From assembly GCF_037392515.1 (NCBI RefSeq), contig NC_090283.1:24616249-24680248 (forward strand): DNA of 64,000 nt, given 5' to 3'. The translations under genes and the position numbers were made by a program. The notes below the pieces were generated by a model. It was not told where the DNA came from, made no database searches, and saw only the letters and a program-made list of their open reading frames with translations. Numbering within the stretch: position 1 is the stretch's first letter; every line of letters starts with the position of its first letter. Positions 1 through 11,499 of the stretch are shown piece after piece. The stretch is from Haliotis asinina (lineage: Eukaryota > Mollusca > Gastropoda > Lepetellida > Haliotidae).

Positions 1-52
1 TGCTGCCATATTGCTGGAATATTGCTGAGTGCGACATTTAACAACAGACAAG
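1..52 (+). repeat. SINE-B 3' tail, cut by window edge
   Basis: It starts at the window edge with GCCATATTGCTGGAATATTG and ends with CTGAGTGCGACATTTAAC. This is the terminal module of the second SINE family seen here; the head lies outside the window. Confidence 0.7.
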
Positions 53-54
53 CA

Positions 55-1338
55 AACTGTGTTAAGTATAGACCATCTGACTTCGTTGTGGTACACAGAG
101 AGAATCTGTCACCATACTGTGGCTGAAGAGGTCATTGCCAGTATACAGAAAAGTACCCTAGCCAAAATCGGAATACAGAATCGTACCCTTGAATTATTCC
201 TTTCCACGGTGTATTGTAATCTTCATTGGAACTGTCATACAGTTGTATTAGTTGCATTTGATAGGAGTCTGAAACGGCCATACATGGTAACAAATATTTC
301 ACACAGCACAATACCATTTGTCATCCTTTAAAGGCGCCAGATTCTTTTCTGTATTTTGACCTTGTTTAGGGTACAGTGCTGTATACAGAAATGTACCTGG
401 GTTACGTATCTGTAGAACCTGTACCGACAATTACCCATTTAACGTTTCTGTGGTTTACAGAGCTGCTACCATAGTCTGGTACAGCCTGCACGCATAGTTC
501 AGACTTGACCGTCTTTCAGGTCAGGATCTGTCTCTGTCAAAGGGCCATGTTGAACCTCATTGTAATTCAACAACAAATACATTTTCTTAAATCCGCGTTA
601 ACACAAGCTTTAAAATGAAAGAAGAATTCCCATTACAGAAAGTTTATTTTCTGAAGAAATACACAGTTCTGTGCCAGTGTATTTGCCTGTTATTATTCCA
701 TTTTATCGATGTACGTTTTTCCACGATATAATTAGTTGGCCATGTAACATGGCAACGGAACAAACTGTGTTTAGCAACTTTTTGTGGAACCATTTTTATG
801 TGCATACTTGTTTATTTGTAGAGAGATCCCGAAATAGCTCGGGAACACTTGAAATAACCTGATTCATCCTATCTCATTAACCATTAAGTGTTATATTAGG
901 AACATTATTTATATATTATTGATATTGCAGTTCAGGGAAATAATGCCTAGCCATTTTTCAAAGCATGTGATAACAGTTAAAATGACAAGCAAAGGTTTAT
1001 TTGGAGGACTTTGTATGATATTCTTTGAAAGTGTTTTACGATTTAAATGGTTAATTTCTTTGCAAAGATTAGGTTCTTGTGTAATTCCTAAAAGCTTGAC
1101 TTACTCTTTCCATCAAGTTCCCATTTGCTTTGTAGATGGACTTCTGGAAAAGCTTCAGAATTCTGTAAACAGTTGTTAATAATTTCCATCCTACTTTTTA
1201 TTTTGTTGCTAGGAAACTAAGAGGCAGGTTTTAGATTGTAATGGGTTTGTGCCAATAATGTGACAACTGTGTGCGTCAGCACACAGGGTGATATGCTCAT
1301 GGCAACAAAATCATGGTTATGGTACTCATCTGGCCACT
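55..1338. other. Intronic sequence, no gene seen
   Basis: AT-rich sequence without recognised exons, presumably an upstream PIX intron. The open frames at 29-331, 671-862 and 919-1179 show no known domain and no consistent splice signals. Confidence 0.5.
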
Positions 1339-1637
1339 ATGTTGGGATATTGGGACATGGGATATTGGGACATGGGATGGGATATTGGGACATGGGATGG
1401 GATATTGGGACATGGGATGGGATATTTGGATATGGGTTGGGATATTGGGACATGGGATGGGATATTTGGACATGGGATGGGATATTGAAACATGGGATGG
1501 GATATTGGAACATGGGATATTGGAACATGGGATATTGGAACATGGGATGGGATATTGGGACTTGGGATATGGGATGGGATATTAGGACATGGGATGGGAT
1601 ATTGGGATATGGGATGGGATATTGGGATATTTATGTG
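1339..1637 (+). repeat. 19-base GATATTGGGACATGG minisatellite
   Basis: About 15 copies of a roughly 19-base unit, GGGATATTGGGACATGGGAT with variants (ATTTGGA, ATTGAAA, ATTGGAA); some units are cut to about 14 bases. It is open in all forward frames, giving false Gly/Trp/Asp/Met-rich proteins on + and Pro/Ser/Ile ones on -. Confidence 0.93.
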
Positions 1638-1665
1638 AAAGAGGATACTCATGGAGTTGTTTTTT

Positions 1666-1713
1666 TTAATGACTTAATGACTTAATGACTTGATCACAGA
1701 CAGACAGACAGAC
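1666..1713 (+). repeat. Short tandem repeats
   Basis: Four copies of a 10-base unit (TGACTTAATG) directly followed by about four CAGA units. Confidence 0.8.
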
Positions 1714-1904
1714 ATGGTGATATTTGGGACAAACATATTTGATCAGTTCAGACATATTTTAAGGTTTCTTATTCTAGATTTTGTCCCCTGTAAGTTAAAT
1801 TTTGTTGTTTTTTTATTTCATGGTATTGTGTTTTAGGAGACCAATACATCTGCACATGGATATTGGTATTTGTGAAATATAACAGTTTGGTTTCCGAGAT
1901 CATG

Positions 1905-2064
1905 GTGGGGGTAGCTTTGTGGTTGTAGTGTCCACACAACATGCTGAAGGCCAAGGTTCAATTCCTCACATGCTTTCAGTATATGAAGCCCACCCTGGTG
2001 CCCCTTTACACGATATTGTTGGAATATTGCTAAAAGTGGCATAAACCTAAGCTCACTGACTGAC
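1905..2064 (+). repeat. SINE-A copy, diverged
   Basis: tRNA-like head (GTAGCTTTGTGGTTG, box-B-like GGTTCAATTCC), body TGAAGCCCACCCTGGTG and tail GGAATATTGCTAAAAG. The usual (TCAC)n tail is reduced to CTCACTGACTGAC. Confidence 0.85.
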
Positions 2065-2450
2065 TTTGGCTGGTATTCTGACATCTGTTCATTAATGTTC
2101 AGAAGGTCACATCACAATATGAATGAATAAATGAGGCTCTTCTTCAGTATGAATGAAGGTCTTTGTTTCAGCCAGAATATATATTTTCAGGAGTGTTGGT
2201 TCATTATGTAAAATTTGCCCTAGTTCTGTGGACCCTGGCTAGTAAAAATTCATCAGGACCAATAAGTCACATTAAGTGATAAGTTTGCACTGTGGTCCTT
2301 GTAGCCAGTGAAATTATATATATATATTATTTATATTGATAGATAAGTAAATCTATGTGCGTTATTTAAGACCAGTGATTTTTAGACAGAACCAGTAAAT
2401 ATTGCCCACTCACTGGTCCTGTCGGCTAAGGTGAAATTTTGAAAAGTGTC

Positions 2451-2778
2451 TTAGGCCAGACCAATTCTATTTCTTGTTTTACGAATTTTTGTCCTCTGAA
2501 AACCTAAAGGCAGGCGAGAAAAAAAATAAAAATAAAATTTCCAATCAAAGTAATATTTCTTCTGAATACTCAAACTATTTTACTTTTGGCAATTTATGAA
2601 ATGAATATGGGTAAAAAAACAACCTAAAAAGTATTTTCTTGTGAGTTTACATTTTTAGCGGATAAAAACATTAGGATTTTATTTTTTGAGCAGGGGAGAT
2701 TTTGGGCTTTTTTTCTCATTCTTGAAAAAATATGGCAGGCGGATCTGTAAAACAAGAAATAAAATTGGTCTGGCCTTA
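2451..2778. mobile_element. Foldback MITE with TTA flanks
   Basis: Terminal inverted repeats of about 29 bases: GGCCAGACCAATTCTATTTC at 2454 onward, and its near-perfect reverse complement ending at 2775 (one mismatch over 29). Both ends are flanked by TTA (2451-2453 and 2776-2778), a 3-base target duplication of the kind used by PIF/Harbinger elements. Unit length is 322 bases. No transposase is present, so it is non-autonomous. The superfamily is inferred from the target duplication alone. Confidence 0.7.
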
Positions 2779-3255
2779 GGATTCTTTCCCTTGTTTGCGT
2801 AGTGCACAGCAGCAGAAAATATTTCTGATGTGGCAGTATGGCAGATGATGTCATGGGGTCATCTAAAGGTCATCATGTCTGTCAGACTTTCCAACCTTAC
2901 AGGTGAACTCTGCCATAGAGAATGTCTCACACTCCGCTGCTTGGACTAATGCCCAGCGGCTTTGGCAACTTGTAGTACTTGTGGACATACACATTGATGC
3001 AGTCTGTACTCTCTAACATCTTAGGCATTGTGGCAAGGGATTTGTACTGCTTCAGTATACGTTTCAACGAACAGACTGAAAGTTGCTGGTCAGATGGCTT
3101 GTACAAAATGTTCACACTAGTTTGAACCCTTCAGCATACTGAACCCTATAGGAAAGTAGCAACAATTTTCAGTGTGAAAAAAAATGTCACTTATCTTTAT
3201 GAGAGTGAAGTGATTTGTTTGGTTTTTTTTGTTTCTTTGTTTCATACTGCATTCA

Positions 3256-3350
3256 GGCATATTCCAGCTGTGGTGTGTAAATAATGGAGTCTGGTCCAGA
3301 TAAACTAGTGACTGACATCATGAGCATCAATTAGCCAAGTTGTGACAATC
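3256..3350 (-). repeat. SINE-B fragment
   Basis: Reverse-strand copy recognised by ATTCCAGCTG, then GTAAATAATGGAGTCTGGTC and ATCATGAGCATCAAT. The 5' head is missing. Confidence 0.6.
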
Positions 3351-3769
3351 CAGTCCATTCCATTTAGTCACCTATTGCAACAACCACAGTTTGCTGCAGA
3401 CCTACATTCTTTGAAACGAAAAATTGTATTGAATGTCAAAATGTCAGAATATCCATGAACAGTAAAATGTCCTTGCTTAGATGGCTTCGATGGAAAAATG
3501 GGAATGTTCTTTAGAATGAACTAGCACATTAAAAACCTCCGGAAAAGTTAAATCTTACCACATAAACTGGCCAAAGAAGGCAGGTTTCAACCTGGGTTAG
3601 AACTGTGTCTCCTGGCACTAATGCCTGTCTGTTCGATGACTTAATTTGAAACTAGTTTGGATACTGGGTTTTAATCCTTCCCATTAGCCAATGTCAGATG
3701 TTAGAGGTGACTAGGTGGTCAGGCTGGATATCCCCCGCAACACGTTTTTTCTTGTGGGGGTGGTTTTAA

Positions 3770-4200
3770 AATGGACTCTGTCCGTCCGTGTGTGCATGCA
3801 TGTGTCCATACACATTTGTCTTTTCCGGAACATAACTTTCAAACCATTCAATATTTCTTCACTAAACTAGGTAGATGTGGTGGTCTACTAGTGTCTTTTG
3901 GTAGTTTTGGATTTGTGAATAAAATATTTTTGCGCTTCCATGGCAATAAGTTTGACAGACTGATATTGGTGGATGTGCTCTTTTCCTGAACAGAACATAA
4001 AAACTCTTCACTGTTTCTTCACCAAATTTCATACATAGGTGTAGTGGTGAACTGGTGCCTTTTGGTAGTTTTGGATTTCTGAACGAAATGGGTTTTTTCC
4101 ATAGCAACAATTTTTGCTTTAACTCAATTTGGTGGTAGTGCTCCTTCCTGGAGCAGAGCTTTCAAACTTTCAATGTTCCCCTTCCCCTTTGCAATATACA
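3770..4200 (+). repeat. Internally duplicated repeat
   Basis: Two diverged copies, roughly 150 bases apart, of a module with TTTTCCGGAACATAA or TTTTCCTGAACAGAACATAA, then TTTCTTCACTAAA and GGTAGTTTTGGATTT; a third partial copy follows near 4140. It looks like an old interspersed repeat; family not known. Confidence 0.5.
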
Positions 4201-4869
4201 CACCAAAACATTTGACATAATCAAAACTCTTAGCAGTGTTAGATTTGGGTGAAATTTTGAGTGGGTCCAAATTTATGAAAATAATGTTTCTGGACCCCCT
4301 CCAATGTTAAATAGATGGGCAGATGTAAAATAGACGGGGTCCTCACTGAATTTGATGAGTCAAAACACTCCAAAACCCTCTTTTGAGCCAACACTGTCTT
4401 AGAGTCATGAAGAATATTTTGCCATAGCGGAATATGTTGATGACTTTGTCTTCTAATTAACATTTTGGTGCTCTTAATATCAATCACCAAAAATAATGAA
4501 ACAATATTCATCTTGCAGACATTGCTATGAGGACACATTCATCTGAGGTGCCACAGTTCAAGAGAGAGAGCATGCAGTTATATCACAGCGTGGTGAGTTG
4601 ATGCCCAAGACTGGCTGTTGTAGTGTAGTATCTTACTCCATCAGTGCTCATCTGCTTCTGGCAAGACTTATGGTCTGTTTGCAGTGAAAACGTAAACAAT
4701 ATATGATTGATGCTCATGCTGTTGATCACTGGATTCATTTGCTTCACTGTTCCATCTACTGCGCTTAACCTTTGTAGTACAAATCAATGATAACGATTTC
4801 AACCTGTGATCGTTGTTTGGTCACTGCAGCCAAATTTCAATTATTTCAGTCAATCAGAATGCCACCTGT

Positions 4870-4950
4870 GGGCGATAGCCAAGTTGTTAAAGTGTTCACT
4901 CAAAGGGTTCAGGTACAGTTGCCCATACTGATACAATATGTGAAGCCTAT
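4870..4950 (+). repeat. SINE-A fragment before PIX exon 1
   Basis: Head (GATAGCCAAGTTGTTAAAGT) and body (GATACAATATGTGAAGCC) of SINE-A without the tail. It ends about 80 bases before the acceptor of the first PIX exon in the window. Confidence 0.6.
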
Positions 4951-5029
4951 TTTGCGAGTTTACCTCCGTCGTATGGCAATATTGTTTGAAGTCCTGCTGA
5001 CTGGTTTTCCTCTTGATGGCTTGTTTCAG

Positions 5030-5124
5030 GTGCTGAAGAACATCATTGAGACGGAGAAGACCCATGTGTCGGGGATGTCTCAGATCTTACAGACCTACAT
5101 ACTTCCTCTACAGAATGCTGGCAT
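5030..5124 (+). CDS. ARHGEF7: PIX exon 1 in window: DH domain start
   Basis: Encodes partial-protein residues 1-32, beginning VLKNIIETEKTHVSGM, which matches the first conserved helix of the PIX DH domain (VLQNILETE in vertebrates). The acceptor is a TTTCAG ending at 5029 and the donor is GTAAGT at 5125. The exon starts in phase 0 and ends two bases into a codon. About 80 bases upstream lies a truncated SINE-A. An open frame continues leftward through the acceptor, but that sequence is SINE and intron. Confidence 0.9.
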
Positions 5125-6181
5125 GTAAGTATACCTGTAGAGGGAGAGGGGGCGTTGACAGGATACTGTTAGGGACCAATGGTTTGGCACTGTCATTGAG
5201 TCCTGCAACAGTGGGAAGCTCCTTTCATGAACAGGCACCAAGTCCTGAAGACAGGTCTTTGATGTGAGGATCTGTGATCTATTGTATCCTTTTCATTAGC
5301 ACCAACTTCTGTAAAGGACACAGTCAGGACTGTTTATATTTTTGAGTAACATATTGCAAGGACATTTCTGCTTTTCAGTAACTTTTCATTTTTTAGTAAT
5401 TTCCTGCTTGGACCATTTCTACTTTTGAGTAACATTTTGTTTGGATTGTTTCTATGTTTGAGTAACATTTGGCTTGGATCGTTTCTATTTTTGAGAAAAT
5501 ATTTTGTGAATATCATTTCTGTTTTGGAGTAACATTAAACTTTGAATAATATTAGGGTTTGAAATAAATAAGTGTCTGTGAGTCTTAGACACTACTAAAA
5601 TGAATGAAAAAAAATGTACTTTATTCTTTTTTACCAATTTTGTGTGTGTAAAATTTTAATTTAATTTTAATTGGTTTTCACAGAGTAAAATCAGGCAAAT
5701 GATTCTTTAATGGAACCAGTTCTGCCATGTGATATTACCAGTTAGCTTCAGGGGTAAGACAAATTTTGCCAAGCATACCCTAACGATAAACATTTAAGAG
5801 TAAGAAGACAAAATATTGATAATATTGTTGGACCAACAGGGATAAACATATGGCGGTATTCCTAGTATTTCAGTCATTTTTTTCACAAACTGATTATCAT
5901 CCTACATTATGATTGCTAATTGTCACAGATAAGCCTTTCATGTAATATGTCAGATCATGAACCTGAGTGATATGAGAAATGTTTGGCATGTCGCAGAGAT
6001 TATGATAATGTTTTGAAATAAGCTGTCAGCTTTTGCTCCCCAGGAGGAGTGATAAGGTTTGAACATAGGGCATATTTCTGTGTACAGCTTGTGTTTCCTT
6101 AGTTTGAACCATCTTTGCTGCTAAACAGAGACATGTAAATTGCATTGCATTTTCATAAGATGTTGGGTTTTTTTTAGTATA

Positions 6182-6290
6182 GGAGAAAACACGCCTCTGA
6201 GGTTTTGGTAGACAATGTAAAACAGGAGGAGGAGGGATTGTGTGATCCCGATGGTTTTACATTGTCTACCAAAACCGAAGTGTTTTCTCT
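6182..6290. repeat. Foldback hairpin element
   Basis: A perfect 22-base inverted repeat (GTTTTGGTAGACAATGTAAA at 6202-6223 against 6254-6275) around a 30-base loop, with a second outer 10-base pair GAGAAAACAC / GTGTTTTCTC. It would form a strong cruciform or hairpin. Probably a snapback MITE or a remnant of one. Confidence 0.7.
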
Positions 6291-6421
6291 ATCAAATATA
6301 CCATTGATGGGTAATTACTATGTAGATGATCATTTAATGAAGCTATATAACAATAATTGAAGCACTTGTAAAATCAATTTTTAATAAGAGTAACTATAAG
6401 AAGATAATTTAACCCCACCAC

Positions 6422-6495
6422 CTTCGCCGGCCCAGTGGCCATGTGGTAGAGCGTCTGCCTACAGATGAGAGAACTGCAGTGCCAATCCCGCTTTG
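6422..6495 (+). repeat. tRNA-like SINE head
   Basis: GGCCATGTGGTAGAGCGTCT resembles a tRNA A-box region, and GTGCCAATCCCG sits where a B box would be. It differs from SINE-A. It does not fold as a full tRNA by eye, so I call it a SINE head or tRNA relic. Confidence 0.35.
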
Positions 6496-6782
6496 GAAAC
6501 CTTTGAATTATGACTTTAGTCTTGAACGATATTTTTCAATTGATTTCAAACACTCATGTATCATTTGGATGTTGATGTTCATATAAAGTTAGGAAAAGTA
6601 AACCCTGGGAAGCGGTCTTACTAACGAAAAGTAATACCTGTCCCTCCAAACCAAAAACCTCAGATGCGGGCATTCTGGGAAAACAAGAGCTGACCTAATA
6701 TATAGTGAAAAGCACACCTTAGGTTTATGTAAAATGATTAGAAACAAGTCATTCAAATTTAACATTCTTGTAATTAAAAGAA

Positions 6783-6950
6783 TGAGTGAGTGAGAGTTAG
6801 TGTGTGAGGTTTTATGCCACTATTAGCAACATTCAACCAACATCATAGCAGGGACACCAGAATGACACATATTGTACCCATATAGGGAATCAAACCTGGG
6901 ACTTTAACTGCCAGGCTAGTGAATACTTTAACCACTAGCCTACTCTACTA
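6783..6950 (-). repeat. SINE-A copy
   Basis: Reverse-strand copy. It starts with AGTGAGTGAG (the tail), has GGGACACCAGAATG and GGGAATCAAACCTGGGA (B box reversed), and ends with AACCACTAGCCTACTC (A box reversed). Confidence 0.88.
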
Positions 6951-7849
6951 ACCTTTTTGATGGGATGGGAAAGCCACAATAACTTGATGCGCCTAGTGGC
7001 TTCAAGATCAAAAGTTGAAGTGAAGTTGATAATACAGTGTGTCCAAGTTGACAATACAATGTGTCCAACAAATACTTGATTAATAAACAAATTAATAAAA
7101 AGACCTTGGGAAACCATGTGTTTCGACTCCTCCTCTTCTTCACCTACTGTATTTCTGCACATGGCAATGATAGTAAATCAGTCTGTTAGTGAAGTAAACT
7201 TTAAAGAGAGATTCTATTTCCTGTAATATAAATGGGGCGGTAGGGTAGTGGTTAAAGATCACATATACTCCAGGTTACAGATACATAAACCTATAGAGAT
7301 ACCAGTGTACAATTTTATCATAGTCGCTACAAATTTTAGCCTCTCACTGTGCCTGTAAGATTGTACTGGAAATCTAAACAATTTAAACAAATGAATTAAA
7401 ATTTAATGTAAATGTAAATATATAGACAAAAACATATATTTTCATCAGTTAAATACATTTTTGGACTTCACTACCACATCAAATTTAATGACATATGATT
7501 GAAATAATTGCAAGTAAAAACGTAATTTTAGCAAAATTATCTATCAGAAATCTGAATCTGATTTCATTACCTTTGTGATTTTATTAGTGTTGTGTGATCT
7601 TTCTGAGAATCTGTCACTACTGTAAGTATTCAGTTTGACTACTAATTTTAGGGTCAAACGACAAATTTTGATCATTGAAACTACTACTTGCAGCACTTGG
7701 TGGTTGGCATCTCTGCACCTACGTCAGATGCAAGCTGTTCTCGTCCATTTCAATCTTAATCTCGTCCATTTCAATCAAAAGCTTGTTTGTTTCAGGGCAG
7801 ACAGATGAGGTATAATTACCTGATTAAGGTTGTACGTTGTGTGTTTCAG

Positions 7850-7945
7850 ATTGACGCCGGTGGAGTACTGCCAGCTAGTGGGAAACATTGAGCAGCTGAT
7901 AGCATTCCAGCACAATTTCCTCGCATCACTTGAGGAATGTGAAAA
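7850..7945 (+). CDS. ARHGEF7: PIX exon 2: DH domain
   Basis: Residues about 32-64: LTPVEYCQLVGNIEQLI then AFQHNFLASLEECEK. This corresponds to the vertebrate block around YLMGNLEEICSFQ and SLEECTK. The acceptor TTTCAG ends at 7849 and the donor GTAAGT starts at 7946. It enters and leaves in phase 2, in agreement with its neighbours. Intron 2 downstream is about 7 kb and holds the largest minisatellites of the gene. Confidence 0.92.
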
Positions 7946-8074
7946 GTAAGTCTACATATGTACACCTGTGGTATGTTAAAACGTGCTAGTTCAAATTAAT
8001 GGTATGTTAATTGCAGGAACGGAAACCTAGATATCCATTATAACTGGTACATTTGTGTGGAGAGTTGGTTACTA

Positions 8075-8210
8075 CTTACCTACCTACCTACCTACCTACC
8101 TACCTACCTACCTACCTACCTACCTACCTACCTACCTACCTACCTACTTACCTACCTACCTACCTACCTACCTACCTACCTATCTATCTATCTATCTATA
8201 CATACATACA
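8075..8210 (+). repeat. (CTAC)n/(CTAT)n microsatellite
   Basis: About 25 uninterrupted CTAC units, then about five CTAT units and CATA units. It produces a false Leu-Pro-Thr-Tyr open frame. Confidence 0.97.
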
Positions 8211-8759
8211 ATAAGGTGGTAGATAACATATGCTTGCTATCAAGAGTTGATTTATGAATCCTGTATTTCATTCCTAGTCTTAATATCTTGTTGGGAGATA
8301 TATACAAACCAACTTAGAATTTATCATCAGATATTTGTAAATGTTATGACTTATTGACATCTGATGTGTCAGTACTTGCACAGTGTGTATTAGTAGATGT
8401 GGTCAGTTCTATCTTCAGTCTGGCTACTAGGCGAAGTTTGCTTCAGGTGACCACAGTGATTCTAGCTTCTAAATTTGGGCTTCTGCCCTGCTTTGACATA
8501 CCACTGTATGTTGGTGCCTGAAAGTAACTGAGTGTGCATCAAGCCAAGCAGTGATTGACGTCATGAGCATTAAAGAAATCTTAAGTGATTTGGATACAAT
8601 TATCTGCATCATAGTCAGTAAATCTGGCCAAATCATCCCTCTGTTGCTTCTAACTACAAGCCAAAGACCAAATCTGTCCTGGATCTTCACTAGGTTTCAA
8701 TATGAGTCAGGGATGTTTCTTTCATGAGAAGTGACTCTGATGTCTATGGTGCTTCTCGG

Positions 8760-8983
8760 GCAGTGGGGTAGCGTAGTTGTTAAGGCGATCACTTGTCAAA
8801 GGCACCAAAGGCCTGGGTTTAATTCCCCACTTAGGTACATGTGTGAAGCCCATTTCTGGTGTCCCCTACATTGATGTTGCTGGAATATTGCTAAAAGCAG
8901 CATTAAGTCCAAATCACTCTCACTCACTCACTCACTCACTCACTCACTCACTCACTCATGCACTCACACACTCACACACTCAG
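8760..8983 (+). repeat. SINE-A copy with long (TCAC)n tail
   Basis: Complete copy: GTGGGGTAGCGTAGTTG, CCTGGGTTTAATTCCCC, AAGCCCATTTCTGGTGTC and GCTGGAATATTGCTAAAAG, then about 15 CACT/CACA units. Confidence 0.92.
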
Positions 8984-8995
8984 GTGCTTCTCGTT

Positions 8996-9990
8996 TTCAG
9001 TTCATATGGGTTTATTTGTTACCATCAAAAGTATATATATTGAGAGACTATGCATTCATCTAGTGGAGGGTATGTAAAAGTAGAGTTGAGGGGTGTCATC
9101 TGTTGCCAATTAAGAGTCAATGGTGTTGTTGCCAATGTGGATGCCGATGATGGAGAAGCTGCAGTTGGTGAAACTGACCAAAGCAGGTTATGGTCCACAC
9201 TGATTGGTCATGACAGGTCCACTTCCCCATACTACTCTGTTGCTCTTCACAGAGTGCACAGAGAGTACCCCTCTGGATCACATGCTTGCCCACCCATGCT
9301 TGAGAAAATAAAAACACAAATGTAATATAGAAAGAGGGGTTGGCTGTTTAGCCTTAAACTCGTAGCCAACAGGAACATGATCATACAGTCAAAGACAGCT
9401 ACCTTTCTGATTTTTACATCATCGCTGGAAGTTAAATCCATGTCTGTAGTCCATAGTACCTGTGTCTGCCCCCCAAGAAGTAGTGCGGTTAAGGCACTGT
9501 GAGACATTCTAGGATTCAGACGACCCAAAATAGAATTGTCTTTCAGTGATGCATAGCAATGGTGCTCAGAGGTCTAGACTAAGGAGGTTAGGAGTAATGC
9601 TGAGAGCAACTGGATTTGTGTTACTGAAGCTTCTGTAGCATGACGGTTTATAGGCCAGACCTCCCCAGACCTGACTGGCTCTTGTTTAGGAAACATGACA
9701 GGTTGGGGAAACATTAGATGAGCCTCCCTTGAAGTGGCATCTGGCTGCTGGTCAAGTACCATTGTAACAGACCTACTCAGAAGGATTTGAGTTCAGAGGT
9801 ATTCTGTCTCACCGTCCCTGAACTACATTATTTGCCATTCTGACCTGTCTTCCCAGCATCACTGAAACCCTGCATGAAGCAAATCTAGATTTCCTCAATT
9901 TCTACATTTTCCATCTCTCTTGGGCTCCTTTTCAATTTATGTTGGTTTATTTGTTAATCTCAAAATTATATGTTTTGACACTAAGCATTG
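8996..9990. repeat. ~62-base direct repeats around a 0.9-kb segment
   Basis: Sequence at 8996-9058 (TCATATGGGTTTATTTGTTA then AGTATATATATTGAGAGACT) recurs at about 75% identity at 9930-9990 (TTTATGTTGGTTTATTTGTT then TATGTTTTGACACTAAGC). The segment between is less AT-rich than its surroundings, with open frames on both strands but no recognised domain. It may be a decayed element or an old tandem duplication. Confidence 0.4.
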
Positions 9991-11490
9991 ATATTCTTTA
10001 AAATCAGACATAAAGTATTCATGAATAAACATGTGTATTTGCAAATGTATATTTGTGAACCATATTGTACTCACTTCATGGTGTAATCATTTTTGTTCTA
10101 TTGAACCTATCACTAGAGCTTTATTTGTAGACTAATGCAGTCCAGGGGTTCAAAACGTTTTTAAAAGCCACTTGACTCAAAGCAAGTGATTTTAGGAAGG
10201 TAATTTGTCCTAATTTTCATGATGACGTAATTATGAAAGAGTAAACCAACATGGTATTTGATGTTAGTGTTTACTTGACTATTTAGTGAGAAGTGATAAA
10301 TAGCAAAGAAAGATAACAATACTTTATTATCATTGTGAAATTTAATTGCTACCTTTTTAGCAGATATGAAATGAAATCCAAGTTTATTTGCAGTCTGAAA
10401 CTGTAGGTGGAAATTATCAAGTAGGCCACGGACAAGTAAGATAACATTATTTGATAGCCCCAAATGAAAACTGACTTGTCCCAGGCGTCAGGCGATGGGT
10501 TTTTTAACCCCTGCAGTCCATGAAGAAAGGTTACATATCAGATTAATAAAGAATTATCATTAGGAGAAGAGGATGGGCCTTTTTGTAAGAAACCATTAAT
10601 CTGGATCAGTATTCAAGAACAGGGTACCAGGCAGAGATAGAATGTGATAAGAACAATGTACATCAGTGTATTATTATAATGTACATCAATGGATATAACG
10701 CAAGACTGAGAGCTTTTTTTTGTAAAATCTGTTCATATCAGAGACTAGTCGTTAGTCTAGCAGTGTCAGATCTAGAGCTGAAAGTCGAAAAGTCTTCTTG
10801 ACCTGATGATGGAATTAGACATTGGGAGAATTGGCTGATCAAATCATTGTATCACAGTATATTTTTGAACATTAACTGTCTGTTATTTATATCTGTTTTA
10901 GAAATTTTCATTCAAGCTATTAATTATTACCTTGGAAGATTGTGTAAGTCGATGAGCAAGGATCTTTTGTGCATTCCGAAAACCTTTGTTCTGAGTTGGG
11001 AAGTGGATGAGGGGCTGGACCTGATAGTGGAATGAGAAATGATCAAAGCATTATATCACATACATTATAACTGGCCATACACCCACTAAGGAAATTCATG
11101 GCAAGAAAATCATACACGGGGTCCAGACAGGATGATGAATTGACAGACTCAGAGCTGGCACAGGCCGAACATTTGAAATATTTGGAAATTGTGTCTGTTA
11201 ATTTGTGAGAGACATCCTTGCATCTGATAAGCCAAGTAACCAGCTGGAATCGTATATTACTCCAGGATGTTTACACACAACACTCACACATGGTGAGGGA
11301 ACAATCTGTGATTGATTTACTACCCCCTACCTCTGCATGAAACACACACACATGTGTACAACAGTAAGAGCTCTGTGTTGTACCCCTGCAGACTCCATGG
11401 GAGAGGGGTGAGACATGGGGAATGTTGATTAGAAGCAGGAAGGAGTGAAGATAGGGTGTGTGGGTTTAGGGGATGGTTAAGGCCAGGGAT
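9991..11490. other. Intron 2 sequence, no gene seen
   Basis: AT-rich, with no exon, element or tandem repeat that I could support. Confidence 0.5.
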
Positions 11491-11499
11491 GGTGTCATG

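Noticed and set aside
1260-1685. Open frames of up to 141 residues on both strands
   Set aside because: They read the 19-base minisatellite, which lacks stops in several frames.
2927-3115. 62-residue minus frame in a GC-richer patch
   Set aside because: The peptide looks somewhat protein-like, but I recognise no family and there is no supporting splice structure; left as intron.
8057-8257. Leu-Pro-Thr-Tyr repeat protein
   Set aside because: Translation of a (CTAC)n microsatellite.
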